DNA of 64,000 nucleotides, taken from positions 90,910 through 154,909 of the forward strand of contig CAVQTE010000009.1 in the NCBI GenBank assembly GCA_963716235.1. The letters run 5' to 3'. The position numbers were made by a program, and so were the translations under genes. The notes under the pieces were generated by a model. The model worked only from the letters and a program-made list of their open reading frames with translations. It was not told the DNA's origin and did no database searches. Shown here piece by piece: positions 9,614 to 18,623 of the stretch. How positions within the stretch are numbered: position 1 is the stretch's first letter; each line of letters opens with the position of its first letter. This stretch comes from Sva-07 sp963716235 (GTDB lineage Bacteria > Actinomycetota > Acidimicrobiia > Acidimicrobiales > Ilumatobacteraceae).

Positions 9614-10819
9614 ACATCCTCGTCCGGCTCACCGGCGCCAAGACAGTTGCGAACACAGCGCTGCGATGGATCCCGCTGTTCCTGCCCACGCTGGAGCGGG
9701 CCTTCGGTGCGTCCACGACGCAGCTCACCACCGTGATCGGTGCGGGTGAACTGGCGGGGTTCTCGACGATTGCGTCCGGCGCGCGGCTCGACCGCGGACG
9801 CGAACGAGTGGTGATGGTCTCGTCACTCGGTCTGGTCGCCGCATCTTCGGTCATCGCGCTCGGCGGCACCGTGGCCAGCTTCGCCGTGTCGTTCTTCGTC
9901 CTCGTACTCGGCGTGGCGAACTTCACCGTCGCCGGTCAGGCCTGGATCAGTCACCGTGTGCCCTACCGCCAGCGAGCCAGATCGCTCGGGCTCTTCGAGA
10001 CGTCGTGGGCGATCGCCCTGCTGATCGGCGCCCCCGTCGTCGCGCTGCTCATCAACGTCTTCGGCTGGCGGGGCCCCTTCGTCGCGTTGGCCGTCGCCGC
10101 GACGATCGCCGCTCTCGTCGTGGCTGGCGCACTGCCACGCTGGGTGGCTCGTTCCGACGACGTCGAGTTCGTTGCCACAGCAGCACTGAGCGATGGATCC
10201 CAGCCGAACGACGTTCCCGCGAGCCGACCGCGCCTCGATCACGACCAAGGCGTGGCTGGTGATGATCGGTTCGGCAACGACCGCCATGGCCGGCCTGTCG
10301 GTTTTCGTCGTCTCGGGGAGCTGGCTCGACGACGCATTCGGCGTTTCGACGGGCGGTATCGGGGTGATTGCCGTCGCATTCGGCTCGGTCGAACTGGTCG
10401 CAAGCCTCACGAGTGCCGGCGTGGCCGACACGGTGGGCAAGTTCCGCAGCACGATCGCCGGCCTGGTGCTCCTGCTCGCTGGGCTCGGCGTGATGATGCT
10501 GGCCGACGAGCGACTCTCCGTCGGACTCGGTGGGCTCCTGTTGTTCCTCCTCGGCTTCGAATTCGCCTTCGTGACCTCGCTCTCACTCGTGAGCGAGGCG
10601 ATGCCCGATGCACGCGGCACCACCCTGGCCGTCTCCAATGCCGTGGCCACCGTCACCCGTGCCGGTGGGGCGATCATGAGCGGCTGGCTCTACGCAACCC
10701 ACGGCATCGCCGGAACGGCTGCGCTGTCGGCGCTGTCGGCCGTCGTCGCCGCGCTGTCGCTCGTTGTCAGTCGTCGGCTCCGGCCAGCGGTTGAAGCGAT
10801 GCCGTCGCCGACGAGCTGA
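9610..10819 (+). CDS. MFS transporter (one frameshift)
   Basis: Major facilitator superfamily permease, about 402 aa after repair and about 12 membrane segments. The first half (GTG 9610) has LDRGRERVVMVSSLG, a loop 2-3-like motif, and GLFETSWAIALLIGAPVVAL. The frame slips by one extra base somewhere between 10190 and 10260, in the central cytoplasmic loop. The second half, from KAWLVMIGSATTAMAG, carries VADTVGKFRSTIAG and ends RPAVEAMPSPTS. The substrate is unknown. The 3' end overlaps the convergent hydrolase gene by 53 bases. Confidence 0.82.
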
Positions 10820-11582
10820 TGAAGTTCACGACTGCGGCGGCCACGGCGTCGGCATGAGTGTGCGGGCCGGCATGGCCGGCCCCGCCGACCACCTCGCTGC
10901 GACAGTCCACGAGCATCTCGGTGAGTCGGCCCATCGCATCGCGATGATGCGGCCGGGCGTGCTCGCCGCACAGGGCCAGCACCGGCACCGTGATCTCGTC
11001 GGCCTCCCAGGGTGGTGACCGGCGGAGATCGGCGAGTTCCGACACCATCGCCGCACCCTCGGCGCGTCGATCGGCCTGTTTCGACGCGGGGAGCCGATCC
11101 CAGACCGCGTCACCGACCAATCGCCGCATGAACGCCTCGGCGGCATCACCGGGATCGTCGACGGCCATCGCCGCGCCACCAGCAGAATTGCCCGGCCACC
11201 AGTCGAACCACGACAGTGGGGTCTCGTAGACCGTCACCGACGACACGACATCGGGTCGTTTCGCCGCGAACGCCAGGACCACGTTGCCGCCGAAGCTGTG
11301 GCCGAACAGCGCGACCGGAGCGTTGATGGTTGCAGCCGTGGCGGTGACAACAGCGTCCAGATCGTCGACGTTGGCTGCGACCGTCCACGGCGGGCCCACC
11401 GAACGCGATCGTCCGTATCCACGGCGGTCGTACCGAACGATGTGGAACTGCGTGTCGAGTCGTCGACTGAGCCGCAGCAGCCCCGCCGAACGGTCCATCG
11501 AACCGTGCACGACGATCAGCGTCGGCAGATCCGGCGCGCCAGCCGACTCCGACCAGACACCGGCTGCGGTGTCACATCGCAT
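10767..11582 (-). CDS. Alpha/beta hydrolase
   Basis: Alpha/beta-hydrolase of 271 aa. VVHGSMDRSAG forms the oxyanion region, GHSFGGNVVL holds the nucleophile Ser in GxSxG, an acidic residue lies near CGEHARPHH, and GGAGHAGPHTHAD holds the catalytic His. The ATG at 11582 shares one base with the pyk stop (TGATG), so it is read from the pyk message. Substrate not identifiable. It overlaps the MFS gene tail-to-tail. Confidence 0.85.
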   Translation of the reverse strand: MRCDTAAGVWSESAGAPDLPTLIVVHGSMDRSAGLLRLSRRLDTQFHIVRYDRRGYGRSRSVGPPWTVAANVDDLDAVVTATAATINAPVALFGHSFGGNVVLAFAAKRPDVVSSVTVYETPLSWFDWWPGNSAGGAAMAVDDPGDAAEAFMRRLVGDAVWDRLPASKQADRRAEGAAMVSELADLRRSPPWEADEITVPVLALCGEHARPHHRDAMGRLTEMLVDCRSEVVGGAGHAGPHTHADAVAAAVVNFISSSATASLQPLAGADD

Positions 11583-13037
11583 CAGTCGACTCGAACGATC
11601 CGCAACACATCGGTCGCTGCGCCCGCTGGTCGTGGTCGGTCGGCGTCGGGTGCCCCGGCCAGCACCAGCACGATGTCTCCGGAAGCGACACGACCCGCCC
11701 GCAACGCAGTTTCGACCGCGAACCAGACCATCTCGTCGGTGGTGCCGTACAGGTCGACCTCGAGCGGTTCGACACCCCAGCTGAGCGCGAGGGAGCGCAC
11801 GACAGCAGGATCGGGTGAAAGTCCGATCATGCGGGCCGCTGGACGGAACCGGGCCATCGCCCGAGCTGTCCGTCCACTGCGCGTGCAGCACAGGATTGCC
11901 GATGCGCCGGCATCGTGTGCGGCCTGCGACGCGGCGTGTGTCAACGCTGCGGTGATCGGATCGATCGGCGACATGTTCTCGTGGTGCGGCGACTGCTGCA
12001 TCCGTCCCAGACGGTTCGCCCACTGCCGGTACGACGCTTCGGATTCGGCCCGCTCGGCCACGGTTGCCATCGTTCGCACCACCAACGCCGGATCGTGTCC
12101 GATGGCGGTCTCTCCCGAGAGCATGAGCGCGTCCGTACCGTCGAACACCGCATTGGCCACGTCACTCACCTCGGCCCGTGTGGGTGACGGCGCAGTGATC
12201 ATCGACTCCAACATCTGTGTTGCCGTGATCACCGGGACGCCCGCCTCCACGCAATGACGAACGATCCGCTTCTGCAGGTGAGGTACGTCCTCGATCGGAC
12301 AGTCGATGCCGAGATCGCCACGGGCGACCATCACCACATCGCTCGTGGCGATGATCTCGTGCAGATGGTCGATCGCTGCGGTGGTCTCGATCTTCGCAAC
12401 CAACTGTGCACGGTCACCGACCACCGCGTCGAACCTGATCGACGTCAGCTGCCGCGCGGACGAACGACACGGCGATGAACTCGACCCCGGCCGTTGCCAC
12501 GGCCTCGGCCAGCACGAGATCCTGAGCGGTCGGCGACGGCAGTCGGAGACTCTCCGACGACAGATGGACACCCGGGCGACCGTTGGCCTCTCCGCCGTTC
12601 TCGAGTTGCGCAACGACCGAGTCGGTACCGATCTCGGTGACCCGCATCGCGATCGCACCGTCGCCGAGTTGCACCCGACTGCCCACGTCGAGATCCTCGA
12701 TCAGGGTGGGATACGGCACGGTGATGTGGCCGACGTCGCTGCTGCCCGCTCCCGGTCGCAGCGTGACGAACTCGCCGGCGACGAGCCGTACTCCTCCGGG
12801 CGGGAAGGCCCCGGCGCGGATCTTCGGGCCTGGGAGGTCGGCCAGCACGGCAACCGGTCGCCCGCGCTGCTGCGCAACGTCGCGGACCCGAGCGAGTCGT
12901 GCGAGATGGTCGTCGAGCGACCCGTGACTCAGATTGAGCCTGACGACGTCGACGCCGGCATCGATCAACTCGCCGAGCGCCTCGGTCGAGTCGCTCGCCG
13001 GCCCGATGGTCGCCACGATCTTCGTTCGTCCGGTCAT
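11582..13037 (-). CDS. pyk: Pyruvate kinase (one frameshift)
   Basis: Final glycolytic step, PEP + ADP to pyruvate + ATP. From ATG 13037: TKIVATIGPAS, VVRLNLSHGS, LADLPGPKIRAG (K+/ADP site), a B domain, then VEFIAVSFVRAAADV. One extra base near 12440-12455 shifts the frame. The rest reads VAKIETTAAI, VMVARGDLGID (catalytic motif), PVITATQMLESM and the allosteric C domain ending DVLRIVRVD. Repaired length is 484 aa, normal. The downstream hydrolase is coupled to it. The start lies only 20 bases from the divergent phosphatase start. Confidence 0.93.
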
Positions 13038-13044
13038 TTCTGCT

Positions 13045-13054
13045 TGTCTATCGT
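13045..13054. promoter_or_regulatory. Overlapping divergent -10 hexamers of pyk and the 13058 phosphatase
   Basis: The whole gap between the two divergent ATGs is 20 bases. On the minus strand TAGACA ends 7 bases before the pyk ATG. On the plus strand TATCGT ends 3 bases before ATG 13058. Neither start has a Shine-Dalgarno sequence, so both messages would be leaderless and their -35 regions would lie in the opposite gene. Confidence 0.35.
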
Positions 13055-13057
13055 GCA

Positions 13058-13681
13058 ATGGAACTTCTGATCATCCGCCATGCCCTGCCGGTGCGCCGCG
13101 AACTCACGACCGGGGCCGCCGATCCGGAACTGTCCGAGGCCGGCCAGGCACAGGCTGTCCACCTCGCGCAGTACCTCGCGTCGGAGCAGATCGACGCGAT
13201 CTACGCCAGCCCGCTGGCGAGGGCGCAACAGACCGCACTCCCACTGTTGGACGGCCGTGAACTGGAGATCGTCACCTCGGACGGAATCGCCGAGTGGGAT
13301 CAACACAGCTCCGAGTACGTTCCGGTCGAGGAGTTGAAGGCCGCCAACGATCCGCGCTGGCATGCGATGCTCGCCGGTGAGTGGTCCGTCGACGAGTCGG
13401 AGGAGGATTTCCGCTATCGGGTCGTCTCGTCCATCGAAGGCATCATCGGGGACCATGGTGGACAGCGGGTTGCCGTCGTGTGCCACGGGGGTGTCATCAA
13501 CGGATACCTCTCGCACGTTCTCGGCCTCGGCACCTTCGCCCGGGGCTTCTTCTATCCCAACTACACCTCGATCAACCGTGTGGCAGCCGCGTCGAGCGGC
13601 GAGCGCTCGGTCGTCACGGTCAACGAGACCAGTCACCTTCGTGGCACCGGGCTCCCCATGGGTCTCTTCCAGAACGGCTGA
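13058..13681 (+). CDS. Histidine phosphatase family protein
   Basis: Phosphoglycerate-mutase-like phosphatase, 207 aa. The phospho-accepting His is in LLIIRHALPV (RHA in place of RHG). ASPLARAQQTALPL carries the conserved Arg, EWD the acidic residue, and VCHGGVINGYL the second catalytic His. Start is ATG 13058. It is followed after 3 bases by the M18 aminopeptidase and is probably cotranscribed with it. The substrate is not evident. Confidence 0.88.
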   Translation: MELLIIRHALPVRRELTTGAADPELSEAGQAQAVHLAQYLASEQIDAIYASPLARAQQTALPLLDGRELEIVTSDGIAEWDQHSSEYVPVEELKAANDPRWHAMLAGEWSVDESEEDFRYRVVSSIEGIIGDHGGQRVAVVCHGGVINGYLSHVLGLGTFARGFFYPNYTSINRVAAASSGERSVVTVNETSHLRGTGLPMGLFQNG

Positions 13682-13684
13682 GCG

Positions 13685-14983
13685 ATGAATCCGCCTCCCA
13701 ACGACAACCTGATCGACGACCCGATCGACGACCTGATCGAGTTCCTCGACGCGTCGCCATCACCGTGGCACGCCGTTGCCTCGACCATCAACCGTCTGAT
13801 CGGCTTCGAACGCCTCGAGGAATCTGCTGTCTGGAACGAGGTTCCCGCCGCCGGGTACGTCGTGCGCGGCGGAGCGATCATCGCCTGGCGACTGCCTCAC
13901 GACAGCTCCGACCCCGGTGCCCATGCCCCGTTCCGCATCGTCGGGGCCCACACCGACTCGCCGTGCCTGCGGGTCAAGCCCAACCCCGATGCCGGCGGTT
14001 CCGGTTGGAAGCAACTCGCCGTCGAGGTGTACGGCGGCATCTTGAACAACAGCTGGCTCGACCGTGACCTCGGTGTGGCGGGGCGCGTCGTCGGCATCGA
14101 CGGCACCTCGACGCTGGTCAAGGTCGCCGAACCGGTCGCCCGCGTGCCGCAGCTCGCCGTTCACCTCGATCGCGAGGTCAACGGCACCGGACTCCTGCTC
14201 GACCCGCAGCAGCACCTGAGCCCTGTCTGGGGTGTGGGAACCGCGTCGGCCGGCGAGTTCGCCGAATGGATCGGCGAGGCCGCCGGCTTCGACGCGCCGC
14301 CAACGTGGTGGGAACTGTGCCTGTACGACGTGCAGGGCGCCACCGTGCTCGGCGCCGATCGGTCGCTTCTCGCGTCAGGCCGCCTCGACAATCAGCTCTC
14401 GTGCTGGGCCGCGGCAACGGCCCTCGGCGAATGCGATCCGACCGACTCCATTGCAGTGATCGTGTTGAACGACCACGAGGAGGTGGGCTCTGCGAGCGCC
14501 ACCGGCGCCGCCGGGCCGTTCCTGCAAACGGTGCTGGCACGGCTCGTGTCGGCCCGAGGAGGTTCGCACGACGATCTCCACCGGTCGTTCGCCGCGTCGG
14601 CGTGCATCTCGGCCGACAACGCCCACGCCGTGCATCCCAACTACCCCGAACGCCACGAACCCGGGCACCGCCCGATCGTGAATGCCGGCCCCGCGATCAA
14701 GGTCAACTCCAATCAGCGTTACGCCACGTCGGCCGAGACGGCCGCAATGTTCCAACGGGCGTGCGAGCGCGCCGGTGTGCCGTGGCAGGTGTTCGTCTCT
14801 CGCAACAACATGCCGTGCGGATCGACCATCGGGCCGGTGACGTCGACCCGGCTCGGCATCGCCACGGTCGACGTCGGCGTCCCACAGCTGTCGATGCACT
14901 CGGCGCGCGAGCTGTGCGGTGCCGACGACCCGGGCCATCTCAGGCTGGCGATGAGGGAGTTCCTCGGCGCGGCTGCCGACTGA
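13685..14983 (+). CDS. M18 family aminopeptidase
   Basis: Zinc aminopeptidase of the M18 (DNPEP/PepC-like) family, 432 aa and full length. Metal and catalytic motifs: GAHTDSPCLRVKP (His ligand, Asp), ASGRLDNQLSCW (bridging Asp), LNDHEEVGSASATGA (Glu-Glu, general base and ligand), ISADNAHAVHPN (Asp) and QLSMHSARELCG (His). Start is ATG 13685, 3 bases after the phosphatase stop. It converges with the acyltransferase gene 3 bases downstream. Role in family members: peptide turnover, often with acidic N-terminal residues. Confidence 0.92.
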   Translation: MNPPPNDNLIDDPIDDLIEFLDASPSPWHAVASTINRLIGFERLEESAVWNEVPAAGYVVRGGAIIAWRLPHDSSDPGAHAPFRIVGAHTDSPCLRVKPNPDAGGSGWKQLAVEVYGGILNNSWLDRDLGVAGRVVGIDGTSTLVKVAEPVARVPQLAVHLDREVNGTGLLLDPQQHLSPVWGVGTASAGEFAEWIGEAAGFDAPPTWWELCLYDVQGATVLGADRSLLASGRLDNQLSCWAAATALGECDPTDSIAVIVLNDHEEVGSASATGAAGPFLQTVLARLVSARGGSHDDLHRSFAASACISADNAHAVHPNYPERHEPGHRPIVNAGPAIKVNSNQRYATSAETAAMFQRACERAGVPWQVFVSRNNMPCGSTIGPVTSTRLGIATVDVGVPQLSMHSARELCGADDPGHLRLAMREFLGAAAD

Positions 14984-14986
14984 ACC

Positions 14987-15679
14987 TCAGCCCACTCGGG
15001 ATTGGGCTTCGTCGAACAGTCGCTGGAGTTCGGTCGACAACCGTTCGGTCGCCACTCGCACCGCCTGGCGTGACTCGGACTTCGATCGGATCGTCTGATC
15101 CGTCGGGTCGTCGACCCAGATCGGCTCACCGATCACCACGCACACCCTGTGCGGGTGGATGAACTTGGCGTGCCGCGGCATCACCCGTGCCGAGCCGCCG
15201 ATGCCGATCGGAATGATCGGGACGCCGACGCGGGCGGCGACATACGCGGCGCCGTCGAACAGCGGATGCACGACCGGCCCATCCTTGCGTTCTCCCTCGG
15301 GAAACAGCGTGAGCGGTTCGCCGTTCTGCAAGATCCTGATGCACTTCATGAGCGCTTCGCGGTCGGCATGGCCGCGATTGACCGGAAACGCACCGAGCGC
15401 AGACACGAGCCAACCAACGCTCGCGTACTTCCAGATCTCCTGCTTGCCCATGAAGCGAATCCGACGAGTCGACACACATGCGGTGATCGGCGTGTCGACG
15501 TAGCTGCGATGGATCGGCGCGAGCACGTAGGCACCCGTTGCGGGCAGATGTTCACGCCCCTCGATGTGCATGCGGGTGAACGCCATGGTGAACCAACAGA
15601 CCAGGCTTCGGAAAACCACGTACGCGACCCGGCTGGCTCGCGACTCGGCAGTCGGCAGCGATCGTCGTTCGACCGTCAT
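14987..15679 (-). CDS. plsC: 1-acyl-glycerol-3-phosphate acyltransferase-like protein
   Basis: PlsC-family O-acyltransferase, 230 aa, inner-membrane associated. The catalytic HX4D motif is APIHRSYVDTPI. TRRIRFMGKQEIWK and LTLFPEGERKDG match acyltransferase motifs II-III, and VPIIPIGIGGS matches motif IV. Start is ATG 15679. It follows cmk by 30 bases and closes the guaB1-cmk-plsC unit. Acyl acceptor specificity (LPA or another lysolipid) is inferred from the family only. Confidence 0.88.
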   Translation of the reverse strand: MTVERRSLPTAESRASRVAYVVFRSLVCWFTMAFTRMHIEGREHLPATGAYVLAPIHRSYVDTPITACVSTRRIRFMGKQEIWKYASVGWLVSALGAFPVNRGHADREALMKCIRILQNGEPLTLFPEGERKDGPVVHPLFDGAAYVAARVGVPIIPIGIGGSARVMPRHAKFIHPHRVCVVIGEPIWVDDPTDQTIRSKSESRQAVRVATERLSTELQRLFDEAQSRVG

Positions 15680-15709
15680 GGTTGCCGAGCAGTCATGGTT
15701 TCACGGCAG

Positions 15710-16384
15710 TCACGGTTCGAGAAGGGCCAGGACCTCGTCGACGACCTGCTCGATCGACAGTCCACTGGTGTCGACGACCACCGAACCGGCCGCCTCGGTC
15801 AACGGACTGTCGCTGCGCGTCGAATCCTTGCGGTCACGCTCGATGATCGACGCCTCGACGTCGGAGACGTCGCCACCGATCTCGGCGACACGACGCTCGG
15901 CACGCACCCTCGCCGACGCGGTGACATAGAGCTTCAACGTCGCGTCGGGGAAGACCACCGAGCCGATGTCGCGGCCTTCGACGACACCCCCGTGATGCTC
16001 GGCGACCCAACGACGTTGCCGGCGCACGAGTTCGGCGCGCACCCTGCTGTTGGCTGCCACGGCACTGACCGCCGAGGTGACCTCACGACCGCGGATCTCG
16101 ATGGTGGCATCGACACCGTCGACGTGCACTGCGGTGCCGTCGGGTGTGGGATCGAGTGACATCACCACCGACTCCGACAGCTCCGCGATGTCGTTCTCGT
16201 CAGCCGGATCGAGCCCCCGTCGCAGCGCCGCGAACGTGATGGCCCGATACATCGCACCCGTGTCGAGGTACTCGAGTCCGAGTCGGCGGGCCACCGCTCG
16301 GCCGACCGTGCTCTTGCCGGCACCCGCCGGGCCGTCGATGGCTACGACGATCGGGGCCTCCAGGGCACTCGCTCGCGCACTCAC
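15710..16384 (-). CDS. cmk: Cytidylate kinase
   Basis: Phosphorylates CMP/dCMP, 224 aa. The P-loop reads AIDGPAGAGKSTVGRAVARR. YLDTGAMYRAIT is the CMP-binding motif, VVEGRDIGSVVFPDA the NMP-binding region, and ERDRKDSTRSDSPL the lid with its Arg residues. Start is GTG 16384 (VSARASALEAP), overlapping the guaB1 stop as GTGA. With guaB1 upstream the unit joins purine and pyrimidine nucleotide supply. Confidence 0.95.
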   Translation of the reverse strand: MSARASALEAPIVVAIDGPAGAGKSTVGRAVARRLGLEYLDTGAMYRAITFAALRRGLDPADENDIAELSESVVMSLDPTPDGTAVHVDGVDATIEIRGREVTSAVSAVAANSRVRAELVRRQRRWVAEHHGGVVEGRDIGSVVFPDATLKLYVTASARVRAERRVAEIGGDVSDVEASIIERDRKDSTRSDSPLTEAAGSVVVDTSGLSIEQVVDEVLALLEP

Positions 16385-17814
16385 CACGACACCCCCAGCG
16401 GACGGCCCTCGTCGTAGCCGGCGGTGCTCTGCACGCCGACCACGGCTCGTTCGTGGAACGCAGTGATCGAATCGGCACCGGCGTACGTGCACGACGACCG
16501 CAACCCCGCGACGATCTGGTCGATGATGTCCTCGACACTCGGGCGCACCGGGTCGAGGTACATCCGCGACGTGCTGATTCCTTCCTCGAACAGCTCCTTT
16601 CGAGCCCGCTCGAAGCCGTCGTCGAGTTGCGTGCGGTGCTTCACCGCCCGGTTCGACGCCATTCCGAAGCTCTCCTTGTAGAGACGGCCCTCGGGGTCGC
16701 GCATCGTGTCGGCCGCGGATTCGTAGGTACCGGCCAGCCACGAACCGAACATCACGCTGGCGGCCCCACCGGCGAGCGCCAGTGCGACATCACGTGGGAA
16801 CCGGACACCGCCATCAGCCCAGATGTGACGTTCGAGCCGCTGTGCCTCCTCGGCGCACTCGACGACGGCGGAGAACTGGGGACGACCGACCCCGGTCATC
16901 ATGCGCGTCGTGCACATCGCTCCCGGGCCGACACCCACCTTCACCACGTTGGCGCCGGCCTCGATCAACTGACGAGTCCCGATTGCCGTGACCACGTTGC
17001 CCGCCACGATCGTGGCATCGGGGAGCCCGGCTCGAACCGACTCGATCGCACGAAGCGTGCGCGTCTGGTGTCCGTGGGCGGTGTCGATCACGAGCACGTC
17101 GACGCCGTGGCCGACCAGCTCCTTGGCGCGAGCTGCGGGATCACCGTTGATCCCGACAGCGGCACCGACCATCAGGCGACCCTGCGCATCGACGGCCGGG
17201 TCGTAGATCGTCGAGCGCAGCGCACCCTCACGGGTGATCACACCGAGCAGCCGACCGTCATCGTCCACGACCGGAGCAACTCGGAGTCGGTTGCGACCCA
17301 GATGGTCGAATGCTGCGGCGGGGTCGATGTCGGGGCTGAGGATGTGCAGGCTCGAACTCATCACGTTGGCGAGCTGCGTGAACCGGTCGAAGCCGTCGCC
17401 GTCGCTTTCGGTGAACACGCCCACCGGCGTGCCGTTGTCGACGACGACCACGGCACCGTGGGCCCGTTTGTGGATCAACGAGAGCGCGTCTGCGATCGTT
17501 GCGTCGGGAGCGAGCGTGATCGGCGTCTCGAACACCGTGTGGCACCGCTTCACGTAGTCGATCACCCTGGCCACGACGTCGACGGGGATGTCCTGGGGAA
17601 GGATCGCAATCCCACCGCGTCGGGCAACCGTCTCGGCCATGCGCCTGCCCGCCACTGCAGTCATGTTCGACACGACGATCGGGATGGTCGTGCCGATGCC
17701 GTCGGGCGTCCGCAGGTCGACGCTCATCCGCGAGGGAACATCGGACAGGCTCGGAACCATGAACACATCGCTGTAGGTCAGATCGAAGCCTGGGTCGGAG
17801 TGAAGCATGCGCAT
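16381..17814 (-). CDS. guaB1: GuaB1 family IMPDH-like enzyme (probable GMP reductase)
   Basis: TIM-barrel enzyme of the IMPDH/GMPR family with an inserted CBS pair, 477 aa. Seen: DLTYSDVFMVPS at the start, two CBS motifs (about residues 95-225), VLVIDTAHGHQTRTL, the catalytic Cys in GVGPGAMCTTRMMTG, and ADGGVRFPRDVALALAGGA. The mycobacterial GuaB1 enzymes have been shown to be GMP reductases rather than IMP dehydrogenases, so GMP to IMP salvage is the likelier role (inference from subfamily). ATG 17814 has AAAGGA upstream; ATG 17808 is the alternative. Confidence 0.85.
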   Translation of the reverse strand: MRMLHSDPGFDLTYSDVFMVPSLSDVPSRMSVDLRTPDGIGTTIPIVVSNMTAVAGRRMAETVARRGGIAILPQDIPVDVVARVIDYVKRCHTVFETPITLAPDATIADALSLIHKRAHGAVVVVDNGTPVGVFTESDGDGFDRFTQLANVMSSSLHILSPDIDPAAAFDHLGRNRLRVAPVVDDDGRLLGVITREGALRSTIYDPAVDAQGRLMVGAAVGINGDPAARAKELVGHGVDVLVIDTAHGHQTRTLRAIESVRAGLPDATIVAGNVVTAIGTRQLIEAGANVVKVGVGPGAMCTTRMMTGVGRPQFSAVVECAEEAQRLERHIWADGGVRFPRDVALALAGGAASVMFGSWLAGTYESAADTMRDPEGRLYKESFGMASNRAVKHRTQLDDGFERARKELFEEGISTSRMYLDPVRPSVEDIIDQIVAGLRSSCTYAGADSITAFHERAVVGVQSTAGYDEGRPLGVSW

Positions 17815-17900
17815 GGGTGGTGTTGTCCTTTTCGATGCCGACGATCTATCGACTGGGTCTCCGACGACATTCGCTCTGGAAGCGACCACAGGCTAGGCCC

Positions 17901-17906
17901 TAGTCT
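17901..17906 (+). promoter_or_regulatory. -10 hexamer TAGTCT of the 17916 hydrolase
   Basis: TAGTCT, 9 bases before ATG 17916, with no Shine-Dalgarno sequence. The rest of the 101-base divergent gap holds the guaB1 leader: on the minus strand GATAGAT near 17850, then AAAGGA before ATG 17814. Confidence 0.4.
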
Positions 17907-17915
17907 GACCCGTCA

Positions 17916-18623
17916 ATGACACGAACCACGTCACCGGTCGCCCTGATCCACGGATGGGGCGGGTCGTTCGCAACGACGTGGGAGCGCAGCGGATTCACCG
18001 CCCTGCTGCAGGATGCGGATGTCCCGGTCATCGGCATCGATCTGCTCGGCCACGGCACAGCGCCCAAGCCGCACGATCCCGGCCAGTACGCCGATCTGAC
18101 GACCCGCATCGTCGACGCCCTCCCCGATGAGCCGGTCGACGCCATCGGCTTCTCACTCGGGGCGATGACCCTGCTCCGCCTGGCCATCGACCATCCTGAA
18201 CGGTTCCATCGCATCGTGCTCGCCGGCATCGGCTCGAACATCTTCGACCGCGACGACTCGGGCACCCGAGCAATCGTCGCGGGTCTGGAGACCGTGGCCT
18301 CCGGAGGAGACCCGTCGTCGCTCGACAACACGGTGCGGCTGTTCACCCAGTACGCCAGCCAGCCCGGCAACGACATCGAGGCCCTGACCGCGGTCATGAA
18401 GCGTCCACCGTCGTCACCGATCACCGCGGAGCAATGTGCCAGGGTCACCTGTCCGGTGCTCGTCGTCGTCGGCGACAAGGACTTCGTGTATCCCGGCGAC
18501 GAACTCGCCGCGGCATTCCCCGACGGTCGGTGCCAGACACTTCGTGGCGTCGACCATTTCGCCACCACCGAATCGTTCGGGTTCTTCGACGCTGCACTCG
18601 AGTTCCTCGACGCCCTGTGCTGA
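17916..18623 (+). CDS. Alpha/beta hydrolase
   Basis: Alpha/beta-hydrolase of 235 aa. ALIHGWGGSFATTW holds the oxyanion region, GFSLGAMTLLRLA the nucleophile Ser, VVGDKDFVYPGDE the acid and GVDHFATTESF the His. The stop overlaps the tsaC start by 7 bases, so the two are cotranslated. Substrate unknown. Confidence 0.85.
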   Translation: MTRTTSPVALIHGWGGSFATTWERSGFTALLQDADVPVIGIDLLGHGTAPKPHDPGQYADLTTRIVDALPDEPVDAIGFSLGAMTLLRLAIDHPERFHRIVLAGIGSNIFDRDDSGTRAIVAGLETVASGGDPSSLDNTVRLFTQYASQPGNDIEALTAVMKRPPSSPITAEQCARVTCPVLVVVGDKDFVYPGDELAAAFPDGRCQTLRGVDHFATTESFGFFDAALEFLDALC

